This document shows, piece by piece, positions 7,921-17,500 of a stretch of DNA of 34,347 bases; the stretch's first letter is position 1; the number at the start of each line of letters is the position of its first letter. The notes under the pieces are model-generated. The model was given only the letters and a program-made list of their open reading frames with translations. It had not been told where the DNA came from and searched no databases. The position numbers and the translations under genes were made by a program. The stretch spans positions 1 through 34,347 of the forward strand of contig CACYMP010000026.1 of the NCBI GenBank assembly GCA_902775565.1, in the 5' to 3' direction. This DNA comes from Oscillospiraceae bacterium. Its GTDB lineage: Bacteria; Bacillota; Clostridia; Saccharofermentanales; Saccharofermentanaceae.

Positions 7921-8334
7921 ATGGGTGATGAAAGAGAGATAAATCCGTTTTTCTTACCTGCGTTGATTCTGGCGGCTTTCTTACCGGTCGGTTTTCTGTG
8001 CGGAGGAATCCTTACATTCTTTGATGTGTACCCTTTGATAGTGATCACTTCGTTGGCAGCTCTTGTTTTTTCGATCGTGGGATTAGTCATCGCAAGAAAA
8101 ACGGATGCGCCGGGCAAAGGCTGTTTTTTCTGCCTTGCCTTATCTCTTCTTGACGTATTGTTAGTTGTAAGTTTGCCGGTCTATTTTTCCAGACCTTTAC
8201 ATTATCATGATCATATAGACACCACAATAGTGCCTCACACACTCAGCTCCGAACAGATTGCTGAGAGAGAAAGCATTAATGAAATAATAAACCACAGCAT
8301 AAGAAGTAACACTGTCACGGGGACTACAAAATGA
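7921..8334 (+). CDS. Small triple-TM protein, family A copy 1
   Basis: 137 aa; TAAGGAGG at 7905-7912 lies 8 nt before the ATG. It begins with a short polar head ending in N-P-F-F-L-P-A-L-I, has three hydrophobic segments (about 10-31, 37-58, 68-90) and ends in a polar tail, D-T-T-I-V-P-H-T-L-S-S-E-Q-I-A-E-R-E-S-I. The same head and tail recur in the genes at 8331 and 9388, which defines family A of this cluster. It overlaps the next gene by four bases (ATGA), so the two are translationally coupled. Function is unknown; the general shape resembles small DUF4190-like membrane proteins, but I cannot assign a family. Confidence 0.75.
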   Translation: MGDEREINPFFLPALILAAFLPVGFLCGGILTFFDVYPLIVITSLAALVFSIVGLVIARKTDAPGKGCFFCLALSLLDVLLVVSLPVYFSRPLHYHDHIDTTIVPHTLSSEQIAERESINEIINHSIRSNTVTGTTK

Positions 8335-8723
8335 ATAATGAAAGCGAAAGGAAGAATCCGTTATTCATACCTGCATTGATCGCGACGCTTATCCCGTTCG
8401 TTTCTTTCATTTTTGGCATTGTACGGCTTTTGACGATGTTTATCACTCCGTTTGTGGCGCTTATTCTTTCGGCTTCCGGATTAGTATTTGCTGCAGTATA
8501 TCCGCAAAAACGCTTCGCGGGTTGTGTTTTATGTCTCTTCGTATCTCTTGCTGAAGTATTGTTCGTTCTATGTGTACCGAATTATCTGTCAAAGGCCAAG
8601 ACAACACCTCCTGATTACACGATAGCGACACACACACGCAGCTCGGAACAGATTGCTGAGAGAGAAAGCATTAAAGAAATAGTAAACTACACCTTGAAAG
8701 ACAAACCGGAAAGGGGAACTTGA
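8331..8723 (+). CDS. Small triple-TM protein, family A copy 2
   Basis: 130 aa. Clear paralogue of the preceding gene: K-N-P-L-F-I-P-A-L-I head, three hydrophobic segments at about 11-30, 34-54 and 63-84, and a tail with R-S-S-E-Q-I-A-E-R-E-S-I that is nearly the same as copy 1 in protein and DNA. The start overlaps the stop of copy 1 (ATGA). The tail ends P-E-R-G-T, unlike the T-T-K ends of copies 1 and 3. Function unknown. Confidence 0.75.
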   Translation: MNNESERKNPLFIPALIATLIPFVSFIFGIVRLLTMFITPFVALILSASGLVFAAVYPQKRFAGCVLCLFVSLAEVLFVLCVPNYLSKAKTTPPDYTIATHTRSSEQIAERESIKEIVNYTLKDKPERGT

Positions 8724-8725
8724 AT

Positions 8726-9358
8726 ATGACTGCCGGCTATAGCGAGAACGGAATATCAGGCAAGACGATATTAGCTTTCATTCTGTTCATCGTCGATGTT
8801 GCGTTATATTTCCTCATGGGACATTCGGTCGCCCAAAGCCACGCAAGGCATCAAGAAAAATATCCTCAGATACCTGAAGGGATGCATCTCACTTTCAGCA
8901 AAGATGCAGACTTAAAAGAATATAGCGGCGACACGGTACACATTCCTTCCGGAACAGTTATCACACATTACGCGATGCGTTTCGACATTATAAATTTCTA
9001 TTATTCAGAAAACAAAGAAAACTTCGAGATATTCGAAAGGCTTGACAGTATGGATCAGTTAACCAGAGCGGAAGAACTGGGAGTGCATATGCTTGATGCA
9101 GGCTTTGACTGCTTTGCCGAGCAAAAGCAGCTCGAGCAGATCTACGAAGAAGCTAAAAATGAGACCAAAGCAATGCAGAGCGAAGCCTTTAGGGATAGCT
9201 TCACTCCCATTATCATCAAAGGCGTAATCCTTCTCGCGATAGGTTTATTCCTTACATATGCGTTTTCGATGTTGAAATGGCACATATTCTTATACGCTGC
9301 GGATATTGTCGGATTTTTTGTCATCTTTTTTCATATGAGCAGCTTAATATGTCATTAA
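8726..9358 (+). CDS. Membrane protein, family B copy 1
   Basis: 210 aa from ATG 8726, with AAGGGGA (8711-8717) upstream; an in-frame TTG at 8720 would overlap the previous stop and is the alternative. One hydrophobic segment lies at about 14-33. A soluble domain at 35-150 carries P-Q-I-P-E-G-M-H-L-T-F, Y-Y-S-E-N-K-E, F-E-R-L-D-S-M-D and E-L-G-V-H-M-L-D-A-G-F-D-C-F. Two more hydrophobic segments end the protein. The gene at 9825 is a paralogue sharing all these blocks. Function unknown; the A-then-B gene order is repeated downstream, so A and B products may act together. Confidence 0.75.
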   Translation: MTAGYSENGISGKTILAFILFIVDVALYFLMGHSVAQSHARHQEKYPQIPEGMHLTFSKDADLKEYSGDTVHIPSGTVITHYAMRFDIINFYYSENKENFEIFERLDSMDQLTRAEELGVHMLDAGFDCFAEQKQLEQIYEEAKNETKAMQSEAFRDSFTPIIIKGVILLAIGLFLTYAFSMLKWHIFLYAADIVGFFVIFFHMSSLICH

Positions 9359-9387
9359 TCTGAAGAGTTCAGGCAGTGGGTGAGAAC

Positions 9388-9828
9388 ATGAATGATATGA
9401 ATAATCCAAGAGAAAAGAATTCGTTTTTCATGCCGGCGCTGATCGCGGCGCTTATCCCGGCCGTTATTTTCGCTGTTACTTTGGCAGGCGCTTATCTGCC
9501 CAGCGGTATACGTTTTTTTGGACCGATGGATAATCTGCTTTTCTTTCTGATGTTTGCCGGTCCGTTTGTATCAATTATCCTTTCTGTCGCGGGATTAGTT
9601 GACGCAAGAAAACTGCAAGAACCATTCATAGGGTGTTTGCTCTGCCTCGTTCTGTCTCTTCTTGAATTATGCTCCTTTTTCTGGGTGCCGATATATCTGC
9701 AAAGAACGCACAAACATCCTGAGATCACTATAGTGGCTCACAGCTACAGCCCCGAAGAGATAGAGAGTATCAACGAAGAAGTAGAACGCGCCCTGCATGG
9801 CAATAATTACACGGAGACTACAAAATGA
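9388..9828 (+). CDS. Small triple-TM protein, family A copy 3
   Basis: 146 aa from ATG 9388; a GTG at 9376 is an alternative but overlaps the SD-like GGGTGAG. Head K-N-S-F-F-M-P-A-L-I, three hydrophobic segments and the tail I-T-I-V-A-H-S-Y-S-P-E-E-I-E-S-I place it in family A. It is more diverged than copies 1 and 2, with a longer loop after the first membrane segment. Its last codons (ACT ACA AAA TGA) match the end of copy 1. Four-base overlap with the following family B gene. Confidence 0.75.
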   Translation: MNDMNNPREKNSFFMPALIAALIPAVIFAVTLAGAYLPSGIRFFGPMDNLLFFLMFAGPFVSIILSVAGLVDARKLQEPFIGCLLCLVLSLLELCSFFWVPIYLQRTHKHPEITIVAHSYSPEEIESINEEVERALHGNNYTETTK

Positions 9829-10436
9829 TAATTAACGGCAAGACCATAGCAGCATATATACTTCTTCTTATCGATGTCGCGGTCTTTTTCCTCATGGGAT
9901 ATGCGGTCGCTGCAAACGATGCAAGGCATTATGCGAAATTCCCTCAGATACCTGAAGGAATGAGGCTCACGTTCGTCAGAGACACAGTCTGTGAGAGCGT
10001 GCTCGACGGCCCGGTGCAAATCTCTTCCGGAACGGTTGTCATACCTTCCAACATCCATAGCCACAGTGTTACTTTCTATTATTCAGAAGACAAAGAGGTT
10101 TTCGAGAGATTCAAAAGGCTTGACAGTCTGGACAGGCTGAGCAGATCGAAGGAACTGGGAGTGATGTACCTTCATGCGGACTTTGACTGCTTTGACGAAC
10201 AAAAGCGGCTCGAGCAGATCTGCGATGAAGCTGAAAAAGAGAGCAGGTCTATAAGGCGCAACGTCTTTTGGAAGGATTTCACTCCCGTGATCCCGTTCGG
10301 TCTTTGCTTTGCCGCGGTTGGATTCTTCTTTACGCGGTTGTTGATAAAGAAACAATGGTATGTGCTCTTATACGTTGTGGATATTGTCGGGATGCCAGTT
10401 GTCTACTATGGCTTTTCTCTCTTTCTGTATCATTAA
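9825..10436 (+). CDS. Membrane protein, family B copy 2
   Basis: 203 aa. Paralogue of the gene at 8726: N-terminal hydrophobic segment, P-Q-I-P-E-G-M-R-L-T-F, F-Y-Y-S-E-D-K-E-V-F-E-R-F, R-L-D-S-L-D-R-L, E-L-G-V-M-Y-L-H-A-D-F-D-C-F and two C-terminal hydrophobic segments. The start overlaps copy A3 by four bases (ATGA). The 40 bases after its stop closely match those after the first B gene, which marks the edge of the duplicated unit. Function unknown. Confidence 0.75.
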   Translation: MIINGKTIAAYILLLIDVAVFFLMGYAVAANDARHYAKFPQIPEGMRLTFVRDTVCESVLDGPVQISSGTVVIPSNIHSHSVTFYYSEDKEVFERFKRLDSLDRLSRSKELGVMYLHADFDCFDEQKRLEQICDEAEKESRSIRRNVFWKDFTPVIPFGLCFAAVGFFFTRLLIKKQWYVLLYVVDIVGMPVVYYGFSLFLYH

Positions 10437-10465
10437 TCTGAAGAACTCAAGCAGCGGGTGAGACC

Positions 10466-11197
10466 ATGAATGATTCAAAGCAGCGAAAAATATGCTTAAC
10501 TCTTATTGTCATAAATGCCATCTTTGCATTTTTGCTCTTCGGCATGCCCAAATACTATAAGAACGAGAATAACCTGACACATAAAACTATTGCCAAACAC
10601 AGTGACGGCTCCCGCATATTCATTACCCAAACGGATGTTGTCTTAAAGGACAAAGACGGCAAAGATGTTCCTGTTCAAGAAGGCTCAAAGATAGTCAGAA
10701 TGGATGTAGTCAATGAGTCGGTTACCAGGGAGATCGATGGGATAAAAGATGAAAATGTGATACCGGTCAGTGTCCGCGCTGAATCGTACTCAGATGCCTA
10801 TGTCATGAGATCAGACCTGGAAGATCCTGCGAAGTTCAAAGAAATAACCGAACAGGTCATGAAAGAACAAAATGACCGAATAGCAAAAGAACGGGAAGAA
10901 GGCCACAAAGAGTATTGTCTCTACGTGCTGAAGCAGAGGTTCTGGTTTGTGGTGTTCCCGCTTTATCCGCTTCACTGTCTGGTCGGACTGATCGCCTTTT
11001 TCGTCTCGCGGAAGATAATGAAGGCCATTTATGGCTCGAGCAAACTTGCAGATACGATCGCAATAACCGTGCTGCTGATAGTGGTAAAGATCGTAGCGAT
11101 CATCTATTTCGACCTGCGCCCGTTTATTGACTATTCTCCTTTTGGAAAAATACCTCTCCCAAGCATGGCAGATATTTTTAGGACGCTGTTCGGGTGA
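10466..11197 (+). CDS. Membrane protein closing the duplicated cluster (type C)
   Basis: 243 aa; GGGTGAG (10456-10462) stands before the ATG, in a leader almost the same as that of copy A3. Architecture resembles family B: one N-terminal hydrophobic segment (about 9-27), a soluble charged domain of about 120 residues (H-S-D-G-S-R-I-F-I-T-Q-T-D-V-V-L-K-D-K-D-G) and two hydrophobic segments near the C-terminus. The sequence itself is not clearly related to B. It is the last gene of the co-directional run starting at 7921. Function unknown. Confidence 0.7.
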   Translation: MNDSKQRKICLTLIVINAIFAFLLFGMPKYYKNENNLTHKTIAKHSDGSRIFITQTDVVLKDKDGKDVPVQEGSKIVRMDVVNESVTREIDGIKDENVIPVSVRAESYSDAYVMRSDLEDPAKFKEITEQVMKEQNDRIAKEREEGHKEYCLYVLKQRFWFVVFPLYPLHCLVGLIAFFVSRKIMKAIYGSSKLADTIAITVLLIVVKIVAIIYFDLRPFIDYSPFGKIPLPSMADIFRTLFG

Positions 11198-11210
11198 TAT
11201 GAACCGTTCA

Positions 11211-11260
11211 TTCCCTGTTGGTTCTTCACTTTAGATTCATTTTGAAGAGGAAACTGGGAA
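11211..11260 (+). repeat. 50-bp imperfect palindrome, copy 1 of a dispersed intergenic repeat
   Basis: The sequence begins TTCCCTGTTGGTTCTTCACT and ends AACTGGGAA, so it folds into a long interrupted hairpin. Its left arm is almost the exact reverse complement of the right arm of the element at 22322-22372. A TTTT run follows directly, so it may also end the upstream operon. Confidence 0.6.
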
Positions 11261-11343
11261 TTTTCACGGATTGAAGCACAAAAGCCGGGGGAGCTCAATT
11301 AACTACTATCGCAAATAATTTAACGTTTATCATTAAAAAGTTG

Positions 11344-11372
11344 TTGACAAAGATAAAATGCGGGCGTATTAT
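11344..11372 (+). promoter_or_regulatory. Near-consensus sigma-A promoter
   Basis: TTGACA (11344-11349), exactly 17 bp, then TATTAT (11367-11372). The 50 bases upstream are A/T-rich, like an UP element. It drives the DUF2975-like/XRE pair with a leader of about 55 nt. Confidence 0.85.
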
Positions 11373-11432
11373 CCAATCATCAGGAATGAGGGATCCAACA
11401 CATAACAACCTGAAGAAATGGAGTAAGTATAT

Positions 11433-12020
11433 ATGGAAGAGAATGTTAAGATCACCAAGATCAAGAAGAGCTGCAGTGTAGGAAAGAAAGTATCCGCAAT
11501 TCTTTCCATCGTTGCGATCGTCGGCTGCGTCTGCGCCATTGTCGCATCAGTTGTGATCTTCGGTATGGGCAAGGAGTTCGATGCTAAGGTCCAGCAGGGC
11601 ATTGAGGCAGGCGTCATCAGCACTGAGAATGAGTTCGGTTCCGTAAAGATCATCGACTTTAATGTAGGAGAGATCAAGAAGATCCATACTGACGTTCCCG
11701 CTCTGCAGAAGATACTGGACGAACAGCCGTACAGCATCACATACGGGATCTACTGCTTTTTAGTAAGCTGGCTTTGCGCGGTATGCATTGTTATCCTGAA
11801 GCTCACGGGCAGTGTTTTCGACCTGATAATCAAGGAGAATACGCCCTTTACGGACAAGGTCATCAAGAGAGTGGTCATCGTCATGATCGTCCTAAGTGCA
11901 GTGATGCTCTTCACCGTGAGCGCCGGATTTGCAGCCATGGGAGGCATCGTTACCTGGGTCGTCTACACCATCATGGATTACGGCAAGACTCTCCAGATCC
12001 AGTCTGACGAGACTCTGTAA
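11433..12020 (+). CDS. DUF2975-like four-TM membrane protein
   Basis: 195 aa; GGAG at 11420-11423 precedes the ATG. A positively charged N-terminus is followed by hydrophobic segments at about 20-45, 100-126, 143-162 and 165-185. The stretch I-K-E-N-T-P-F-T-D-K-V-I-K-R between segments two and three is typical of DUF2975 proteins. This family is commonly encoded next to a small XRE regulator, as here (9 nt spacing). The membrane protein probably modulates the regulator, but the signal is unknown. Strong promoter at 11344-11372. Confidence 0.8.
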   Translation: MEENVKITKIKKSCSVGKKVSAILSIVAIVGCVCAIVASVVIFGMGKEFDAKVQQGIEAGVISTENEFGSVKIIDFNVGEIKKIHTDVPALQKILDEQPYSITYGIYCFLVSWLCAVCIVILKLTGSVFDLIIKENTPFTDKVIKRVVIVMIVLSAVMLFTVSAGFAAMGGIVTWVVYTIMDYGKTLQIQSDETL

Positions 12021-12029
12021 GGAGGGAAT

Positions 12030-12236
12030 ATGGGACAGATAATATTGAGACTGGACAGGGTGATGGCGGACAGGAAGATCTCGCTCAACGAATTGTCCGA
12101 GAAGGTGGGAGTGTCGAACGTCAACCTTTCGAAAATGAAGAACGGCAAGATATCGGCGATAAGGTTTTCGACGCTCGAGGCGATATGCGAGGCGCTGGAC
12201 TGCCAGCCGGGCGACATCTTAGAGTACGAGAAATAA
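12030..12236 (+). CDS. Small XRE/Cro-type regulator (YozG-like)
   Basis: 68 aa, almost only a helix-turn-helix: L-D-R-V-M-A-D-R-K-I-S-L-N-E-L-S-E-K-V-G, V-S-N-V-N-L-S-K-M-K-N-G-K and C-Q-P-G-D-I-L-E-Y. It fits the HTH_26 / YozG type, which usually pairs with a DUF2975 protein, the gene just upstream. AAGGAGGG precedes the ATG. A strong terminator follows at 12249. Confidence 0.85.
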   Translation: MGQIILRLDRVMADRKISLNELSEKVGVSNVNLSKMKNGKISAIRFSTLEAICEALDCQPGDILEYEK

Positions 12237-12248
12237 AAAACACAGCGG

Positions 12249-12280
12249 CCGCGGTCTTTCAGGACCGCGGTTTCTTATTC
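12249..12280 (+). terminator. Rho-independent terminator
   Basis: CCGCGGTC (12249-12256) and GACCGCGG (12263-12270) form a perfect 8-bp stem with a six-base loop, followed by TTTCTTATT. Confidence 0.9.
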
Positions 12281-12293
12281 GGAATTCATAGTG

Positions 12294-12299
12294 TATAAT
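12294..12299 (+). promoter_or_regulatory. -10 box placed for leaderless transcription
   Basis: TATAAT at 12294-12299 ends only 8 bases before the ATG at 12308, so transcription should start at or next to the start codon. No Shine-Dalgarno is present in between. Confidence 0.6.
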
Positions 12300-12307
12300 G
12301 CGCGGAT

Positions 12308-13360
12308 ATGAAAAGAAGACTTATCAATCTAATAAGCGTTATCGTCATATCCTGCTTCGTTGCAGGATGCGCGGTAACAGCACCTGAGACAGAACAGCAG
12401 CCCGCAACCTCACAGTCTGTAACAACGACCGAAGCGACTACTGAAGAGACGACTGAAGCGCGCGGTCACTACGAATTCAAGCCGGTCGTCATCTCTTCCA
12501 TTTTCCGCGGAATAATGGGCGAAGACATGTGCACCGCATATAACAACTATGTGCATGCGGTTATGAACGGCGAGGATTATTTCGACTGCAAGGACACGGA
12601 GACTTACGACTGGATGATCGGGCAGTTCCCGAGCCAGCTCCATCCCTTATACTTTGAATACACGGAATCTTTCTATGCCGACGCATGGAAGAACGGCAGG
12701 GCAAAGTTCCAGTATAAGATCCCCAAGGAAGAGCTCGCCGCCAAGGAAAAGGACTTCGAAAAGCTCGTCACGGATATCTTAAACGAGAACTTAAGAGACG
12801 ATTATTCGGATTTCGAGAAGGCCCTGGCGCTCTATCTTTACATCTCCAACAACTATTCCTACGATTACGATTCGTACTCCAAGATGAACGACGACCCGTT
12901 CATGCATTTCTCCGCATACAGATTCTTTACGGGAAAGACGGGGATCTGCTCCGAATGTTCTGTCGCATATTCATACCTTCTTCTGCAGTCGGGCGTTGAC
13001 GCGACCGTTGCAGGCGGGACCGGCAATGACGGCGAAGGCCACGAGTGGTCTTATGTGACGATAAACGGAAAGAACTATCACGTCGATCCGACATTTGCGA
13101 TGAATACGCCAAACGGCCTGAACTACTTCATGATGACCGATGCAAAGCGCGAGAGCGAGAACGGCTACACCAAGAAAAAGACAAGCATCGGCTGCCATTA
13201 CAGGGAAGACTATAACGGCGAGAAATATGATGCTGGCGATGACTTTTTCGCACCGCTCTGGGGAGGCACGTTCAAGTCCTGGGACCGCAAGAAAAAGATC
13301 ATCTACTACGATGACGCAGAAGGCAACCCCAAGACGTTCGATTATTCTTCAGTCGGCTGA
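12308..13360 (+). CDS. Transglutaminase-like lipoprotein
   Basis: 350 aa. Signal peptide with lipobox V-A-G-C, then a Thr/Glu linker (T-T-T-E-A-T-T-E-E-T-T-E-A) as in surface lipoproteins. The C-terminal half is a transglutaminase-like cysteine peptidase fold. The triad is Cys214 in T-G-I-C-S-E-C, His245 in G-E-G-H-E-W-S and Asp260 in Y-H-V-D-P-T-F. Such exported domains act as peptidases or amidases on cell-wall or protein substrates; the exact reaction is not predictable. There is no ribosome site before the ATG, and a TATAAT box ends 8 nt upstream, so the mRNA is probably leaderless. Convergent with the lipoprotein at 13389. Confidence 0.85.
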   Translation: MKRRLINLISVIVISCFVAGCAVTAPETEQQPATSQSVTTTEATTEETTEARGHYEFKPVVISSIFRGIMGEDMCTAYNNYVHAVMNGEDYFDCKDTETYDWMIGQFPSQLHPLYFEYTESFYADAWKNGRAKFQYKIPKEELAAKEKDFEKLVTDILNENLRDDYSDFEKALALYLYISNNYSYDYDSYSKMNDDPFMHFSAYRFFTGKTGICSECSVAYSYLLLQSGVDATVAGGTGNDGEGHEWSYVTINGKNYHVDPTFAMNTPNGLNYFMMTDAKRESENGYTKKKTSIGCHYREDYNGEKYDAGDDFFAPLWGGTFKSWDRKKKIIYYDDAEGNPKTFDYSSVG

Positions 13361-13388
13361 TCAGTTACTGCGGCTCCCGGGAGACCGG

Positions 13389-14423
13389 TCAGGCAGGCCT
13401 GCCGTCCGCTTTGAAGTTGGCTTTCCGGCCCTCAAGATCCACAGTCTTGTAGTATGTCCGGTGCCAGATGATCTGATCGTATATGGGTTCGAGGATCACG
13501 TTGAGGTCAGTGTCGATGATGCCTTCTCCCCAGATATCGCCGGTTGACGGATCGCATATCTGTATATGACCTTCCGCGGTATAAAGATGAATTGAGTCCT
13601 GTGCTTTAAGGCAGCCTTTCATCTTCTTGATGATGTTTCCTTTTGCATCGACGATCGCGATTTCATCTTTGGTGGGATCATCACCATCGATACCGACTAT
13701 GAACTTGTTCTCGTTGATGTAATAGATGTTGCCGTATTTGTTGTCCAATATGATCTTGTAGTTGCTGTCCATAACGCCGTTCATTTGGTCTCTGTAAAAG
13801 CGGTAGAGCGTAGGACATCCGTTTGCCTGGAACGGCTCGAGATCCATAATGCCGTCGTAGATTGGAGGCAGGATAAAGTTCAGGTCTTGGTCGACGACGC
13901 AGTCTTTCTTGAAGATCCTTCTTCTGCCGCCATTGAATTTCGAGAACAGACGGTTACCTACATTTATTATGTTTACGTCGTTTTCCAGTTTTAAGATCAG
14001 GCGGACTCTGGATTGAGTGGGAAAGCACCCTTCTATTCCTTCACCCAATTCTTCTTTGTCGACGGTGACGGTTACCTTGAGTTCCTTGCCGTGGAAAGAT
14101 TTCGAGACTGAGCATGCATCCGTTACTTTATCTGTGTAGCTGTAGTATGTGTACCAGAGGAGCAGATAGTCCTGGCCCTTATGATTTACCTTTATGTATT
14201 CATCGGTGTTAAGCAGGTCAAAGTAGAAATAAAGATCTTTGTCGTCCTTGCATTCACTGTATATCATCGCATTCTCGGAATCGATCATGAGAGAAGTAAC
14301 ATCAAATACGGTCTTGGCGTTCTCGATATCAGCCTCGGTGAGCTCTTTAGTTTTCGGGCTGCAGCCTGAAAGGCACAGGATCATGCCTGCCAAAACAAAT
14401 AAAACCGCTGCCTTGATCCTCAT
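13389..14423 (-). CDS. Lipoprotein with WG-type repeats
   Basis: 344 aa. The start at 14423 is chosen because the complementary strand has AAGGAGA 7 nt upstream; the ATG two codons earlier is too close. Lipobox L-S-G-C after a hydrophobic segment. The N-terminal half is unrecognised. The C-terminal half has WG beta-repeat-like units: V-V-D-Q-D-L-N-F-I-L-P-P-I-Y-D-G-I and G-I-I-D-T-D-L-N-V-I-L-E-P-I-Y-D-Q-I, each with the usual D-x-D/x-G-x-x-I-x-P-x-Y-D pattern. WG-repeat proteins are often envelope-associated; their function is poorly known. Transcribed divergently from the sensor kinase gene, with 171 bp between. Confidence 0.75.
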   Translation of the reverse strand: MRIKAAVLFVLAGMILCLSGCSPKTKELTEADIENAKTVFDVTSLMIDSENAMIYSECKDDKDLYFYFDLLNTDEYIKVNHKGQDYLLLWYTYYSYTDKVTDACSVSKSFHGKELKVTVTVDKEELGEGIEGCFPTQSRVRLILKLENDVNIINVGNRLFSKFNGGRRRIFKKDCVVDQDLNFILPPIYDGIMDLEPFQANGCPTLYRFYRDQMNGVMDSNYKIILDNKYGNIYYINENKFIVGIDGDDPTKDEIAIVDAKGNIIKKMKGCLKAQDSIHLYTAEGHIQICDPSTGDIWGEGIIDTDLNVILEPIYDQIIWHRTYYKTVDLEGRKANFKADGRPA

Positions 14424-14551
14424 GGCCATGTCTCCTTGAACTGTCTTCTTAGGGAACGGCGGAAAGTACACTATTAAGCTAACATCCCGCAAAGCAGCAA
14501 AACAGGGGTCAAACTCTTACGGTTACACAGTTAAAATGCATATAGTCTGCA

Positions 14552-14560
14552 TGCTATAAT
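14552..14560 (+). promoter_or_regulatory. Extended -10 promoter (TGCTATAAT) of the sensor kinase gene
   Basis: TG at 14552-14553 and TATAAT at 14555-14560; the leader would be about 28 nt and contains AGAGGA at 14581-14586. Confidence 0.6.
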
Positions 14561-14594
14561 GACTGTATCTGACTAAATAAAGAGGAAAAGCAAG

Positions 14595-17500
14595 ATGAAG
14601 CACAAACTGAAAAAGAACGGTACCGGTCTGCTCTCGATCATACTTGGTCTTGTCATCTGTATAACTGCTTTTCCCGCATTGACTTCATATGCAGAAGGCC
14701 AAAGCACGACCGTGCGTGTCGGATACTATGAGAATGAAGTTTTCCAGGAAGGCGCGCAGGAAGGTTCGGTAAAGACCGGATACGCATATGAATACTACCA
14801 GAAGCTTTCGGAATATACAGGCTGGCGCTATGAATACGTTTACGGCGAATTCGGCGATCTCTACCAAATGCTCTTGGACGGCAAGATAGATTTTCTCGCG
14901 GGACTTGCATACAGGGAAGACAGAAAGGACCTCATCGGCTATCCCGACGCCGCGATGGGCAATGAGACGTACAGCCTGGTCAAGCACGATGCGGACGCCG
15001 ATATCACGCTCAACTTTTCGAGCCTGAACGGAAGGAAGATCGGCGTGCTCGACAGCGCGATGGTCCAGGTGTTGGAGTCGTTCCTGAATGAACACAAGAT
15101 CAAGGCCGAAGTGGTCAAGTTCAGGGATTACGAGCCGTTGTTCCAGGCATTCGACAAGCATGAGATCGATATACTGGCGGCCGAAGGTGACGGCGCGCAC
15201 GGAAGAGATCACGCAGAGCTCCTTTGTCCTTTCGGTTCATCGGATTACTTTCTCTGCGTAAGTAAGAAAAGACCCGATCTTCTGGCAGAACTCAACGAGG
15301 CGCAGACCGAGCTTTCAGTCAATGAGCCCAACTATATCAATACGCTCAAGAACAAGTTCTATCCCGTAAGCATTTCGAGCAGGTCCTTCTCGGACGCCGA
15401 GAAGAAGTGGCTTAAAGAGCACAGTCAGCTCAAGGTCGGATATCTGAAGAACTACCTTCCGTACAGCGACACCGATAAGAACGGCAACGTGACGGGACTT
15501 ATCAAAGACCTGATCCCCAAGATGCTCGAGCAGCTCGGGATCGGCAATATCGAAGTGGTTTATACGGGCTACGACAGCTACGATGTCATGATCGACGATC
15601 TCGAAAAGGGCAGCATCGACACGGCTTTCCCGGTCGGCGGAGGACTTTACTATTCCGAGGAAAACGGCATCTTCCAGTCCGCGCCGGTAATATCTGCCTC
15701 CACCGAGCTGGTCTATTCGGGTGAGTATAACGACAATACGACAAAGCATTTCGCCGTCAACGAGAACAACAGGATGCAGTATTACTTCGTCGTGACCTAC
15801 TATCCCGATGCGAAGATAACTTTCTATCAGTCGGTCGACGAGTGCCTTAAAGCCGTTAAGGACGGCAGGGCAGGATGCACCACGCTCAACGGCCTGAGGG
15901 CGAGCGACATCTTGAGAAACAGGCGCTATAAGGGGCTGTCGATGCTCCAGACATCTTATGAGGACGGCAGGTGCTTCGGCGTGCAGATCGGAGACGAGGG
16001 TCTGTTAAGGCTGATCAACCGCGGAGTCAGCGTGACCGGCACGGACTATGCGCAGAACCTCGCTTTCAGATATACGGACCAGCTTTTCACGTATTCGATA
16101 TCAGATGCCCTCCGCGACAACATGGCTTTCTTCGGAACGGTAAGCCTTCTCATCGCGGCGGCGGTCATCGCGCTGCTCATAAGAGACCAGAACAGGTCCA
16201 GGCGTGAGATCACCAACAAAGAGAATGCAAGGCTCGAGCTCGAAAAAGCGAACAAAGAACTGGTTGAACAGTATAACCACAGGGAACAGCAGGACAAGAT
16301 GATCACCGCGCTCGCATCGGATTACAGGTGCGTTTACCACATCGATCTCGATAAGGACGATGCCGTGTGCTACAGAGCAGATCCCGCGGATACGGACCAG
16401 CCGGCAGAAGGCGAGCATTTCAAGTACTACGAGCATTTCTCGCGCTACGCAAGGGAGTGCGTGACGGCAAGCTACCGCGAGGGTTTCTTAAAGTTCATAG
16501 ACCCTGAGAATGTCCGCAAGGCGCTTGAAGAAAACCTCATAATCGTTTACCGGTATCTTGCCAGAAGAGACGGCAGGGAATACTACGAGATGATCCGCAT
16601 GGCGGGCGAGCGCCACCCCGAGGAGCGTGACGACCATATCGTTCACACGGTCGGCCTTGGCCTTACGGTAATCGATGAGGAAATGCGCGACACGATGGCA
16701 AAGAATAAGACCCTTGCCGAAGCGCTCGATGCCGCCGAGCAGGCGAACAAGGCGAAGACGGCATTCCTTTCGAGCATGAGCCACGAGATCCGCACTCCGA
16801 TGAACGCCATAATCGGACTCAACAGTCTGGCACTTAGAGACGATACGCTGACAGAGGATACCAGGGAATATTTAGAGAAGATCGGAGGCAGCGCAAGGCA
16901 TCTGCTTGGCCTCATCAACGACATCTTAGACATGAGCCGCATCGAATCGGGCAGGCTCGTGGTGCGCAAGGAAGAGTTCTCTTTCAGCAATATGTTGGAG
17001 CAGATAAACACGATGGTCATGTCACAGTGCAAGGAGAAGGGCCTCACATACGAATGCCACGTTACGGGCGGCGTCAGCGATTACTATATCGGTGACGACA
17101 TGAAGCTCAAGCAGGTCCTGATAAATATCCTTTCCAACGCCATCAAGTTCACGGATGCACCCGGAAGCGTCAGCCTTTCAGTCGAGCGCACCGCCGTTTA
17201 CGGGGACCATTCGACTCTGAGGCTGACCGTAAAGGATACGGGCATCGGCATGGACAAATCCTTCTTGCCGAAGATCTTCGATACCTTTACACAGGAAGAC
17301 AGCAGCCGCAATAACAAATACGGCAGCACCGGCCTCGGAATGGCCATCACAAAGAACATCGTCGAACTGATGAACGGCACGATCTCCGTCGATTCCGAGA
17401 AGGGAGTGGGCACGGAATTCAACGTGGTGGTAACCCTCACGAACTGCGATCACCAGTATTCAGCTGCGTCCTGCATCAATCCTAGGGATATGAAGATCCT

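Noticed and set aside
13374..13383. CTCCCGGGAG palindrome between convergent lipoprotein genes
   Set aside because: A perfect 10-bp palindrome without loop or T run; not a terminator by itself and could be chance.
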